From contig JBAZMG010000049.1 in NCBI GenBank assembly GCA_041649895.1, positions 1-7,528 on the forward strand: 7,528 nt of DNA, given 5' to 3'. Below are positions 1 to 5,392 of this stretch, in pieces. The notes under the pieces are model-generated. The model saw only the letters and a program-made list of their open reading frames with translations, did not search any database and was not told the DNA's origin. Both the position numbers and the translations under genes were made by a program. The first letter of the stretch is position 1; each line of letters opens with the position of its first letter. This DNA comes from STD1-204 sp041649895 (GTDB lineage Bacteria > Patescibacteriota > Minisyncoccia > Minisyncoccales > Minisyncoccaceae).

Positions 1-369
1 CCCCGTAATACAATTGGTCCCATCTTTAAGAACAGGTGTTCCTACCGCGGTGCCGTAATTACTTCCCCAAGTGTCTGTCACAAAATTAGCAGCGGAAGAT
101 ATATCTTGATCTACGGTTCCCGAAAGATTATTAAAATTCCATTCTGATACTTTGGACGACATCAAAGCGCTGTCCACTGAATGCGAAAAAGCCTGAGCTT
201 TGGCGATCGTAGCCTTCTGAGTTGTTGAGTTCATGCCAACAATGATCAATGCGGATAGAATCCCAATAATCGCTATTACGACTAATAGCTCTATCAATGT
301 AAAAGCTTTGCCCCGAACCGTGCCCATAGGGCTCTGGTTTAGGGCCTTATGAAATAAGTTTCGTTTCAT
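1..369 (-). CDS. Type IV pilin-like protein (prepilin N-terminal domain), 3' end beyond the window
   Basis: The first 123 codons of a gene that leaves the window at its left edge. Seen: residues 23-27 are FTLIE, followed by a hydrophobic helix (LLVVIAIIGILSALIIV), the signature of class III signal peptides cut by prepilin peptidase PilD. E27 is at +5 if cleavage follows A22. The leader is long (22 residues) and ends RGKA instead of the usual Gly just before Phe. After the helix comes a stretch (from about residue 60, SEWNFNNLSGTV) that resembles the opening of LamG/concanavalin-like domains often found in CPR pilins; this part is weak. Inferred: an exported, membrane-anchored pilin or pseudopilin subunit of a type IV pilus. 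The start is the first ATG after a TATAAT box and has no Shine-Dalgarno site; M15 is an alternative start. A palindrome (310-345) lies within the leader-coding part. Unrelated in function to the fatty-acid genes upstream. Confidence 0.85.
   Translation of the reverse strand, partial: MKRNLFHKALNQSPMGTVRGKAFTLIELLVVIAIIGILSALIIVGMNSTTQKATIAKAQAFSHSVDSALMSSKVSEWNFNNLSGTVDQDISSAANFVTDTWGSNYGTAVGTPVLKDGTNCITG
310..345. repeat. Palindromic element inside the pilin leader-coding region
   Basis: Three nested inverted pairs: GCCC (310-313) with GGGC (342-345), AACC (316-319) with GGTT (336-339), and GCCC (322-325) with GGGC (329-332), closing on a three-base loop. It covers pilin codons 9 to 20, the poorly conserved leader just before the prepilin cleavage site. 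It resembles the other GC-rich palindromes in the window in size and composition but is not an obvious copy of them. It may be a dispersed repeat accepted in a tolerant part of the protein, or an mRNA hairpin near the 5' end. Confidence 0.55.
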
Positions 370-376
370 TAAATTT

Positions 377-382
377 ATTATA
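377..382 (-). promoter_or_regulatory. Probable -10 box of the pilin gene
   Basis: A perfect TATAAT on the minus strand, with seven bases (AAATTTA) between it and the pilin ATG. With normal spacing, transcription would start at or next to the ATG, giving a leaderless mRNA, which fits the absence of a Shine-Dalgarno site. No clear TTGACA is seen 17 bases upstream (TTTTTA is there), so strength is uncertain. It lies directly downstream of the operon's probable terminator, as expected for an independently transcribed gene. Confidence 0.55.
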
Positions 383-396
383 CCAAAAAAAGCGTA

Positions 397-445
397 AAAT
401 AAAAATGCCCCGTACCAGAGTTTCGACAAAGTCGAAACACGGTAC
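397..445 (-). terminator. Probable rho-independent terminator of the fatty-acid operon
   Basis: An inverted repeat pairs GTACC (412-416) with GGTAC (441-445), and GTTTCGAC (420-427) with GTCGAAAC (431-438) around an AAA loop. On the minus strand it is followed by GGGGC and then ATTTTTATTTT (406-396), a U-rich tail. It lies about 55 bases after the carboxyltransferase stop and just before the pilin promoter, which suits an operon end. The stem has a small internal loop (AGA against AC), so efficiency is uncertain. Its sequence also looks like a dispersed palindromic repeat reused as a terminator. Confidence 0.65.
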
Positions 446-451
446 AGGACA

Positions 452-487
452 CAGCCCCGTAGCGGAACGAAGCACGCTACAGGGCTG
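452..487. repeat. Second palindrome in tandem with the terminator hairpin
   Basis: CAGCCC (452-457) pairs with GGGCTG (482-487) and GTAGCG (459-464) with CGCTAC (475-480), with one C-A mismatch between the arms and a ten-base loop. It begins 13 bases after the carboxyltransferase stop on the minus strand. On the plus strand it is followed by a T-rich run (489-501), so it could stop antisense transcription, although no plus-strand gene is visible. It probably belongs to the same class of small GC-rich palindromic repeats as its neighbour. Confidence 0.6.
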
Positions 488-499
488 ATTTTTTAGTTT

Positions 500-2143
500 T
501 TATAGCGGCATTGCGCCATGTTTTCGCATTATTTTGTCTTCCCTCTTTGATGAGATGGAATCCAAACATTTTATCAGTATTTTTCTTGTTTCTTGTGGCT
601 GAACTATAATATCAATTTGTCCCATTTTCGCGGCTTCAAACGGATCAAGAAAGGTTTTCGTCAATTCTTCTATCTTTTCTTTTTCCAATTTATCCGGTTC
701 CGCGCTTTCCGCCAGTTGTTTTTTGAAAATTATTTTCACGGCCTGTTCAGGGCCCATTACCGAGATTTGCGCGCAAGGCCAAGCAATCACTTTATCGTAG
801 CCAAGCTGTTTTGACGCGAGCGCGATATATGCTCCGCCAAACGCCTTTCTTAAGATCAGGCTTATCTTCGGAACACTGGCTTCCGCGTAAGCGTACAAAA
901 TTTTTGCTCCGTGGCGGATTATGCCTTGGTGCTCTTGATTTACGCCCGGTAGGTAGCCCGGTGTGTCTACCAGATTGATGATCGGAACATTAAAAGCATC
1001 GCAAAACCTGACAAACCTGGCTATTTTGTCCGAGGAATCAATATCCAAAACTCCGGCAGATGATTTTGTTTGATTTCCGACAATACCAATCGTGTTTCCT
1101 GCTAGTCTCGCGAATCCGACAACCGCGTTCGGGGCGAAATTTTGCTGTATTTCCAAAAAAGAATTTTCGTCAAAAATTTCGCCAATAACCGCTTTGATGT
1201 CGTAGCTTTTTTCCGGTTCTTCCGGAACTATTTCCAAGAGTTTCTCCCTTTCATCTTTTTCAAAGTTTTTTTGCGTGTCGGGTTCTTCAAGATTATTTTG
1301 GGGCAAATACGTTAGCAGTTTTTTTACTCCCGAAAAACAATCCTTTTCGTTTTGGAAAAAGAAGTGGCCGCATCCGCTCTTCGCGCAATGTATTGTTGCT
1401 CCGCCCAATTCCTCGAATTGAACGTCTTCACCGGTAACCTTTTTGATCACCTCCGGTCCGGTTATGTACATTTGCGAGATTCCATCCACCATAAAGATAA
1501 AATCCGACAGGCCGGGAGCGTATGATGCTCCGCCGGCCGACGGTCCGACCATAATGCTTATTTGTGGAATTACTCCCGATGCCTTTACCATATTCTTGAA
1601 AATACTCGCGTAGCCGTCCAAACTCGCGATTCCCTCTTGAATTCTCGCTCCGCCCGAGTCTATTATTCCGATAACGGGACAGCCGTTTTTTCGCGCAAGT
1701 TCGATCGCTTCCGCTATTTTTTGCCCGTGCATTTCACCCAAGGATCCTCCCATTCTTGAAAAATCCTGGCTGTAAATATAAACAGGCCGATTGGCGATTT
1801 TTCCAAATCCGGCAACAACCGCGTCACCGGCTGATTTCTTTTTATCCAAATCAAATCCATTGAACCGGCTTTCCATAAACGCGCCGAGTTCAATAAAACT
1901 TTCCGCGTCCAAAAGCAAATCAATTCGTTCTCTCGCGGTTAATTTGCCTTTTTGGTGTTGTTTTTCCGCCAATTCCGAGTTTTCTAAATTTGCGTTTTTT
2001 TCGTTTAATTTTTCGATTTCTTTTTCAAAGCTCATACTGTGCCGCGCCGTAGCCTTGGCGAAGGCGGGTGTGTCCACCATCAAGAGAAGATGGAATTTAA
2101 CCGCTTTTGCCTTAGTTATAACGAATTTTATTTTTACCACCAT
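500..2143 (-). CDS. Acyl-CoA (probably acetyl-CoA) carboxylase carboxyltransferase, fused AccD/PccB type
   Basis: Transfers the carboxyl group from carboxybiotin on the carrier protein to acetyl-CoA, giving malonyl-CoA in the cytoplasm. Both crotonase-fold halves are present. The N-terminal half has GKLTARERIDLLLD (66-79), SGGARIQEG (163-171) and GPSAGGASYAP (200-210); the C-terminal half has VDTPGYLPGVNQE (392-404) and RKAFGGAYIALASK (432-445), and the end RKHGAMPL is typical of the family. There is no zinc finger like that of E. coli AccD. I440 follows GGAY; from memory, propionyl-specific PccB has Asp here and acetyl-accepting homologues have Ile, so acetyl-CoA is favoured. Family similarity begins only at M37 (position 2035). 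The 36 residues before it include the repeat-derived MVDTPAFAKATARHS (22-36). The longer start at 2143 was chosen because a Shine-Dalgarno-like GGTGGGGG precedes it, whereas none precedes M37; the true start is uncertain. Last gene of the operon, after birA. Confidence 0.93.
   Translation of the reverse strand: MVVKIKFVITKAKAVKFHLLLMVDTPAFAKATARHSMSFEKEIEKLNEKNANLENSELAEKQHQKGKLTARERIDLLLDAESFIELGAFMESRFNGFDLDKKKSAGDAVVAGFGKIANRPVYIYSQDFSRMGGSLGEMHGQKIAEAIELARKNGCPVIGIIDSGGARIQEGIASLDGYASIFKNMVKASGVIPQISIMVGPSAGGASYAPGLSDFIFMVDGISQMYITGPEVIKKVTGEDVQFEELGGATIHCAKSGCGHFFFQNEKDCFSGVKKLLTYLPQNNLEEPDTQKNFEKDEREKLLEIVPEEPEKSYDIKAVIGEIFDENSFLEIQQNFAPNAVVGFARLAGNTIGIVGNQTKSSAGVLDIDSSDKIARFVRFCDAFNVPIINLVDTPGYLPGVNQEHQGIIRHGAKILYAYAEASVPKISLILRKAFGGAYIALASKQLGYDKVIAWPCAQISVMGPEQAVKIIFKKQLAESAEPDKLEKEKIEELTKTFLDPFEAAKMGQIDIIVQPQETRKILIKCLDSISSKREDKIMRKHGAMPL
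2037..2079. repeat. Dispersed CPR-type repeat at the carboxyltransferase 5' end
   Basis: A GC-rich block in an AT-richer setting. On the minus strand it reads through GGACACACCCGCC, TTCGCCAAGGC and TACGGCGCGG, and it contains a small palindrome (GCCTT 2052-2056 with AAGGC 2060-2064). Its translation AFAKATA is one I recognise as recurring in predicted CPR proteins, which marks it as a dispersed repeat. It ends one or two bases before the codon for M37, where family similarity starts, so it appears to have been inserted between the ancestral start codon and its leader. Confidence 0.6.
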
Positions 2144-2197
2144 CTTTTTTTACCCCCACCTTTTAGTGATTCTAAAAAGATGGGGGTGGAAAGATGG
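2140..2197. promoter_or_regulatory. Long hairpin over the carboxyltransferase ribosome site and start codon
   Basis: The inner stem pairs 2153-2166 (plus strand CCCCCACCTTTTAG) with 2172-2186 (CTAAAAAGATGGGGG) around a five-base loop; the one C-A mismatch becomes a G-U pair in the minus-strand RNA, and there is one bulged base. The outer stem pairs CCATCTTT (2140-2147) with AAAGATGG (2190-2197). In the minus-strand mRNA the 3' arms hold both the GGTGGGGG ribosome-binding candidate and the ATG at 2143. No U-tract follows, so it is not a typical terminator. It could limit translation of the long form, or be another palindromic repeat. The right arm also holds a near-direct repeat (2176-2189 and 2190-2202). 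Confidence 0.6.
2153..2160 (-). promoter_or_regulatory. Shine-Dalgarno-like site for the start at 2143
   Basis: AAGGTGGGGG on the minus strand, nine bases from its last G to the ATG at 2143. It is the only purine-rich, SD-like site in front of any start in this run, and it decides for the longer reading frame over M37 at 2035. It is buried in the hairpin of 2140-2197, so its accessibility is open to question. Confidence 0.45.
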
Positions 2198-2204
2198 GAG
2201 TGAA

Positions 2205-2735
2205 TTAGTTTAATATTTCTAATTGGGCTCTTAATCCCTCTATTATTTGATTTATAATTTTTTCATTATCCACCTCTTTTTTTAGTTCAATTTCAAGCGA
2301 GGTGGCAATACCCTTTAATTCAGCAGGTAGTTCTTTAATATTTGTGTTCAATCCGATACCCATAACTGAGGTCTTTATTTCTTTATCAATAATATTTTCA
2401 GTCAAGATGCCGCAGATCTTTTTTCCGTTAAGCAAAACATCATTCGGCAGTTTTATCAAAGGCTCTAATCCGTAAATTTCCTTAATTGTTTTCGCAATTA
2501 TGAAGGCGGCGAGTATCGTCAGTGTTTGCAGGTCTTCGATATTGCTTTTGGGAAGGATTATGGAAAAATATAATCCGCCCGTGGGAGAAAACCACTCGTC
2601 CCCTTTTCGCCCGTGCCCTCCGGTTTGTTCGTTCGCGACAACCACAGTCCAGGGTTCGGCGCCCGAGAGTGCTAATTTTTTCGCTTCGTCGCTAGTGGAC
2701 GCAACGGCTTCAAATTTTTTAAAATCGATTTGCAT
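2205..2735 (-). CDS. birA: Biotin-[acetyl-CoA-carboxylase] ligase, catalytic domain only
   Basis: Activates biotin with ATP and attaches it to the carrier-protein lysine; its natural substrate is encoded just upstream. Seen in the 176-residue product: STSDEAK (13-19), the biotinyl-AMP loop GGHGRKGDEWFSP (39-51, matching GRGRRGR-W-SP of E. coli BirA with His for the first Arg), KLPNDVLL (95-102, normally KWPND), KKICGILTE (105-113) and GIGLNTN (126-132). It lacks both the N-terminal helix-turn-helix found in regulatory BirA and the C-terminal SH3-like domain of about 50 residues, so it is short for the family and should not act as a repressor. The ATG at 2735, four bases after the carrier-protein stop, was chosen; a TTG at 2747 in the same frame would add four residues and overlap the upstream gene. 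No Shine-Dalgarno site is visible, so coupled translation is likely. Confidence 0.9.
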   Translation of the reverse strand: MQIDFKKFEAVASTSDEAKKLALSGAEPWTVVVANEQTGGHGRKGDEWFSPTGGLYFSIILPKSNIEDLQTLTILAAFIIAKTIKEIYGLEPLIKLPNDVLLNGKKICGILTENIIDKEIKTSVMGIGLNTNIKELPAELKGIATSLEIELKKEVDNEKIINQIIEGLRAQLEILN

Positions 2736-2739
2736 ATAA

Positions 2740-3201
2740 TTAATCAAAAATTATTAATGTTTCCGATTCTTTAACTTTTTCATCCTTATTGACCAATATT
2801 TTTTTGATCTTCGCGTCAGCTTCCGCCACAATTTCGTTTTCCATTTTCATAGCGGACAAAGAAACGAGTTTTTGCCCCATTGTTATCGTATCCCCTTCTT
2901 TTACAAAAATATCCGATATCACTCCCGCCAAGGGTGCCTTTACCTCTTTTCCTCCTTTCGGTAGAACAACGCAGGATAGTCCCTCCTTCGCCCCTCCTTC
3001 GCCCCGACTTCGCTGAGAGCCCTCGGGGATATTTCTTTGCGCGCATTCAGTCTTGTTTTCCGGATCATTGGCGTATTTTACCTTACGCTTATCCAAATCG
3101 AAAATAAATTCTTTTCCTTGGATACTAATCCTTACCTCGTGGTCGTTTTCGGCGACTTCGACATCATATTCCTTGTCTTTGATTTTTATTCTTAGGTTCA
3201 T
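2740..3201 (-). CDS. Biotin carboxyl carrier protein with repeat-derived linker
   Basis: Carries biotin between the biotin carboxylase and the carboxyltransferase. The biotinyl domain occupies about residues 80-153, with the biotinylation motif AMKMEN and target lysine K119, preceded by VKAPLAGVISDIFVKEGD (87-104) and followed by the usual second half of the barrel, ending ETLIIFD. Residues 1-42 (start MNLRIKIKDKEYDVEV) form a strand-rich segment like the one preceding the biotinyl domain in propionyl- and methylcrotonyl-CoA carboxylase alpha chains and decarboxylase gamma-type carriers, unlike E. coli AccB. The linker, about residues 43-79, contains PEGSQRSRGEGGAKEG (59-74), encoded by a GC-rich tandem repeat (2981-3028) and therefore probably acquired. 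It starts four bases after the biotin carboxylase stop and ends four bases before birA. Gene symbol left blank because the architecture differs from classical accB. Confidence 0.92.
   Translation of the reverse strand: MNLRIKIKDKEYDVEVAENDHEVRISIQGKEFIFDLDKRKVKYANDPENKTECAQRNIPEGSQRSRGEGGAKEGLSCVVLPKGGKEVKAPLAGVISDIFVKEGDTITMGQKLVSLSAMKMENEIVAEADAKIKKILVNKDEKVKESETLIIFD
2981..3028. repeat. In-gene GC-rich repeat: three 11-base units plus palindrome
   Basis: On the plus strand CCCTCCTTCGC occurs at 2981-2991 and again at 2992-3002, then the variant CCCGACTTCGC at 3003-3013. The variant overlaps a palindrome, CCCCGA (3002-3007) with TCGGGG (3023-3028). The whole block stays in frame in the carrier-protein gene and codes for its low-complexity linker; because the unit is 11 bases, each copy is read in a different frame. 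The composition and the SPRLR/RGEGG-type translations are familiar from dispersed repeats in CPR genomes. Confidence 0.65.
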
Positions 3202-3205
3202 ACGA

Positions 3206-4738
3206 TTATTCCATCATTTTTAATCTGCCAAAAGTCATCCATTTGGAATTGCGGGAATTATTCGCGGGCTCATCTTTTACTCCCTTGTATATTTGAAAAA
3301 CTATTCCGGCCAATTCTTCTTCGCTCAATTCTCGCGCTCCCGTATCAAAATTTTTGTGCGATGGGTGGTCGCAGGTCAACGCTTTCAATATTTCGCTTTT
3401 TTCAATAAAATTGGTGTAAAAGTCGCCTTTTAAAAAGTCGCGGTTATTCAAAAGAATCTTAAAGAACGGAATGGTCGTCGAAACTCCCTCGATCACTATT
3501 TCGTCCAGTGCCCGTTTTAATTTGTTTATCGCGTCTTCCCGGTTTCTTCCGTGAGCCACTATTTTCGCCAAAAGCGAATCAAAGAACGGATAGATCTCTT
3601 GGCCCTCGTGCAGGAAGCTGTGCAAAAATATTCCCTGGCCGCCCGAGGGAACGTATTTCGTGATCTTTCCCGGCGTGGGCATAAAATTTCTTTTCGGATC
3701 TTCCGCGTTGATCCTCACTTCAATGGCGTAGCCGTTCGGGTGCACGTCTTTTTGCGAAAAAGCTATCTGCTCTCCCCGGGCAATTCTTATTTGTTGTTCC
3801 ACCAAGTCAACTCCGGTTATCGCTTCCGTAACCGGGTGCTCCACTTGTATGCGCGGGTTCACTTCCATAAAATAGTAATTTTTTTCCGGATCCATTAAAA
3901 ATTCAACCGTGGCCACGCCCTGGTATTTCAAATCCTGGCAAATTTTTACCGCCCAATAACCCATTTCCTCCCTTTGTTTTTCATTGATGTAGGAAGACGG
4001 GCTTTCCTCCAAAAGCTTTTGAAATCTTCTCTGTATCGAGCAATCCCTTTCGCCCAAGTGCACAGCTTTTTTACCATCGCCCAAAACTTGAAATTCGATA
4101 TGCCTCGCCTCGGGAAGATATCTTTCCAAAAAGAACTCAAGATCATCAAATCCGGAAGCCATTTGTTTTTGGATTCCGAGCGTGATCGCGAGAAGGTCGC
4201 CCGAAGCGACTTGTTCGTCGATTACCCGGATGCCCATTCCCCCGCCGCCTCTTTGGGCTTTAAACATAAAGGGTGGCTTTATTTTTTCCGCTGATTTGAA
4301 CAGGTCTTTTTTTGTTTTGATCGGGTGTTCGCTTGAGGGTAGAGTGGGAATGCCCACTTTTTTCGCTATCTTTTTCGCTTCCACCTTGTCCTCGAATTTT
4401 CGAAGAGTGTTAAAATCCGGTCCGATGAATTTTATTTTTTTCTTTTTATAAAAGTGCGCGAATCTCCAGTTTTCCGCGAGAAATCCGTAACCGGGATGAA
4501 TGGCGTCAACCCCCGCTTTTTTCGCGATCTCGATTATTTTTTGTTTGTCCAGATACCCTTGCGATCCCTCTTTGTCCAAAAAATAATATTCATCGGACAT
4601 TTGGGTTTCCAAGAAATTTTTTTCCTGTCCGGGCATCGGGCACAAAGTGACGGTTTTAATGCCCATCTCTTTGCAGGTCCTAATGATGCGCAGGGCAATC
4701 TCTCCCCTATTCGCGATTAATATTTTTTTAATTTTCAT
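3206..4738 (-). CDS. accC: Biotin carboxylase subunit of acyl-CoA carboxylase
   Basis: Carboxylates biotin on the carrier protein using ATP and bicarbonate. Domains: N-terminal biotin-carboxylase fold (about 1-110; ILIANRGEIALRIIRTCKEMG at 6-26, HPGYGFLAEN at 81-90), ATP-grasp with the glycine-rich loop FKAQRGGGGMGIRV (159-172, ATP lysine K160), and C-terminal domain (about 335-450). Catalytic residues by alignment to E. coli AccC from memory: E292, N294, R296 and E300 in MEVNPRIQVEHPVTE, and R342 in EVRINAEDP. F371 stands where E. coli has Arg366. At 510 residues it is about 60 longer than E. coli AccC; the tail (about 451-510, ending SKWMTFGRLKMME) resembles the start of the region that follows this domain in propionyl/methylcrotonyl-CoA carboxylase alpha chains. 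The ATG overlaps the end of plsC by 11 bases; the carrier-protein gene follows after four bases. Confidence 0.95.
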   Translation of the reverse strand: MKIKKILIANRGEIALRIIRTCKEMGIKTVTLCPMPGQEKNFLETQMSDEYYFLDKEGSQGYLDKQKIIEIAKKAGVDAIHPGYGFLAENWRFAHFYKKKKIKFIGPDFNTLRKFEDKVEAKKIAKKVGIPTLPSSEHPIKTKKDLFKSAEKIKPPFMFKAQRGGGGMGIRVIDEQVASGDLLAITLGIQKQMASGFDDLEFFLERYLPEARHIEFQVLGDGKKAVHLGERDCSIQRRFQKLLEESPSSYINEKQREEMGYWAVKICQDLKYQGVATVEFLMDPEKNYYFMEVNPRIQVEHPVTEAITGVDLVEQQIRIARGEQIAFSQKDVHPNGYAIEVRINAEDPKRNFMPTPGKITKYVPSGGQGIFLHSFLHEGQEIYPFFDSLLAKIVAHGRNREDAINKLKRALDEIVIEGVSTTIPFFKILLNNRDFLKGDFYTNFIEKSEILKALTCDHPSHKNFDTGARELSEEELAGIVFQIYKGVKDEPANNSRNSKWMTFGRLKMME

Positions 4739-5387
4739 AGGTTAAATTTTTTATTTCTTCCATCACCTTATTTGTAATCGCGACGCAAATATTTTTATAT
4801 TCTTCGGAATCGGGCGATAAGTTTTTTGCCTGTTCAAAATATTCTTCAAAGTAAATCGGTTTTCCGACATTAAGTTCCACGATCTTTTTCAGTTTGGGTT
4901 TTTGCCCGGCCGGATATAGTTCATACGCTCCCCTGATACCCATCGGCACGATCGGAACGTTTGTCGCCAAATATATCTTTGCCGCGCCCCATTTTCCTTC
5001 TTGTATCTCTCCGGTTCTCGTTCGCGTCCCCTCTGGATAAATTACGAGCGAATAGCCCTTTTTAAGAAATCTAATCGCGGAGTCAAACGCTTTGCTTTTT
5101 GATTCATTATCGTTTCTGTTTACCGGTATCACCTCCGCCACGGAATAAATAAAATTCCTGAAAAAGGTCCATCCTTTGTTTTCTCGGTCCACCTGGCCGA
5201 TATAAGTGAATCTTTTCGGAACACACACGTATCCCGAGAGAACGATATCAAGATAGCTTTGGTGGTTTGAAGCCAAAATAAAATTTCTTGCGGGTAAATT
5301 ATTTCTACCCGTTATTTTTTTAATGAAAATCATGCCAACGATCGGTGCCAGAAAAATTTTGGAAAAAATTGAAAAAAATTTATTCAT
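4728..5387 (-). CDS. plsC: 1-acyl-sn-glycerol-3-phosphate acyltransferase
   Basis: Transfers a second acyl chain to lysophosphatidic acid, giving phosphatidic acid, at the inner face of the cytoplasmic membrane. The 219-residue product has the family's usual length and its motifs: NHQSYLD (41-47; catalytic H42 and D47 of the HX4D motif), YPEGTRTRTG (117-126; EGTR at 119-122) and VPIVPMGIRGAYELYP (144-159). The hydrophobic N-terminus (about 4-22) suits membrane attachment. It starts five bases after the fabK stop and overlaps accC by 11 bases, so the three are probably co-translated. Placed between enoyl reductase and carboxylase genes, it would pass newly made acyl chains into phospholipid. 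The acyl donor (acyl-ACP or acyl-CoA) cannot be told from sequence. No plsX or plsY is visible. Confidence 0.93.
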   Translation of the reverse strand: MNKFFSIFSKIFLAPIVGMIFIKKITGRNNLPARNFILASNHQSYLDIVLSGYVCVPKRFTYIGQVDRENKGWTFFRNFIYSVAEVIPVNRNDNESKSKAFDSAIRFLKKGYSLVIYPEGTRTRTGEIQEGKWGAAKIYLATNVPIVPMGIRGAYELYPAGQKPKLKKIVELNVGKPIYFEEYFEQAKNLSPDSEEYKNICVAITNKVMEEIKNLTYEN

Positions 5388-5392
5388 AAATT

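Noticed and set aside
452..501. Plus-strand terminator for a plus-strand gene
   Set aside because: No plus-strand gene ends here; the T-rich run is the complement of the A-rich carboxyltransferase stop region.
2140..2197. Hairpin as a terminator after birA
   Set aside because: No U-tract follows on the minus strand, and the carboxyltransferase is needed with the other subunits; regulation or repeat origin fits better.
1791..2213. Plus-strand open frame of 140 codons
   Set aside because: Antisense to the carboxyltransferase 5' part and the hairpin region; Ser/Phe-rich shadow of a Lys/Glu-rich coding region.
2736..2747. TTG at 2747 as the birA start
   Set aside because: It overlaps the carrier gene and adds only INY before an ATG at which ligase similarity begins; kept as an alternative only.
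2981..3013. Three tandem units as a CRISPR array
   Set aside because: Units are 11 bases, directly adjacent without spacers, and lie within a coding gene.
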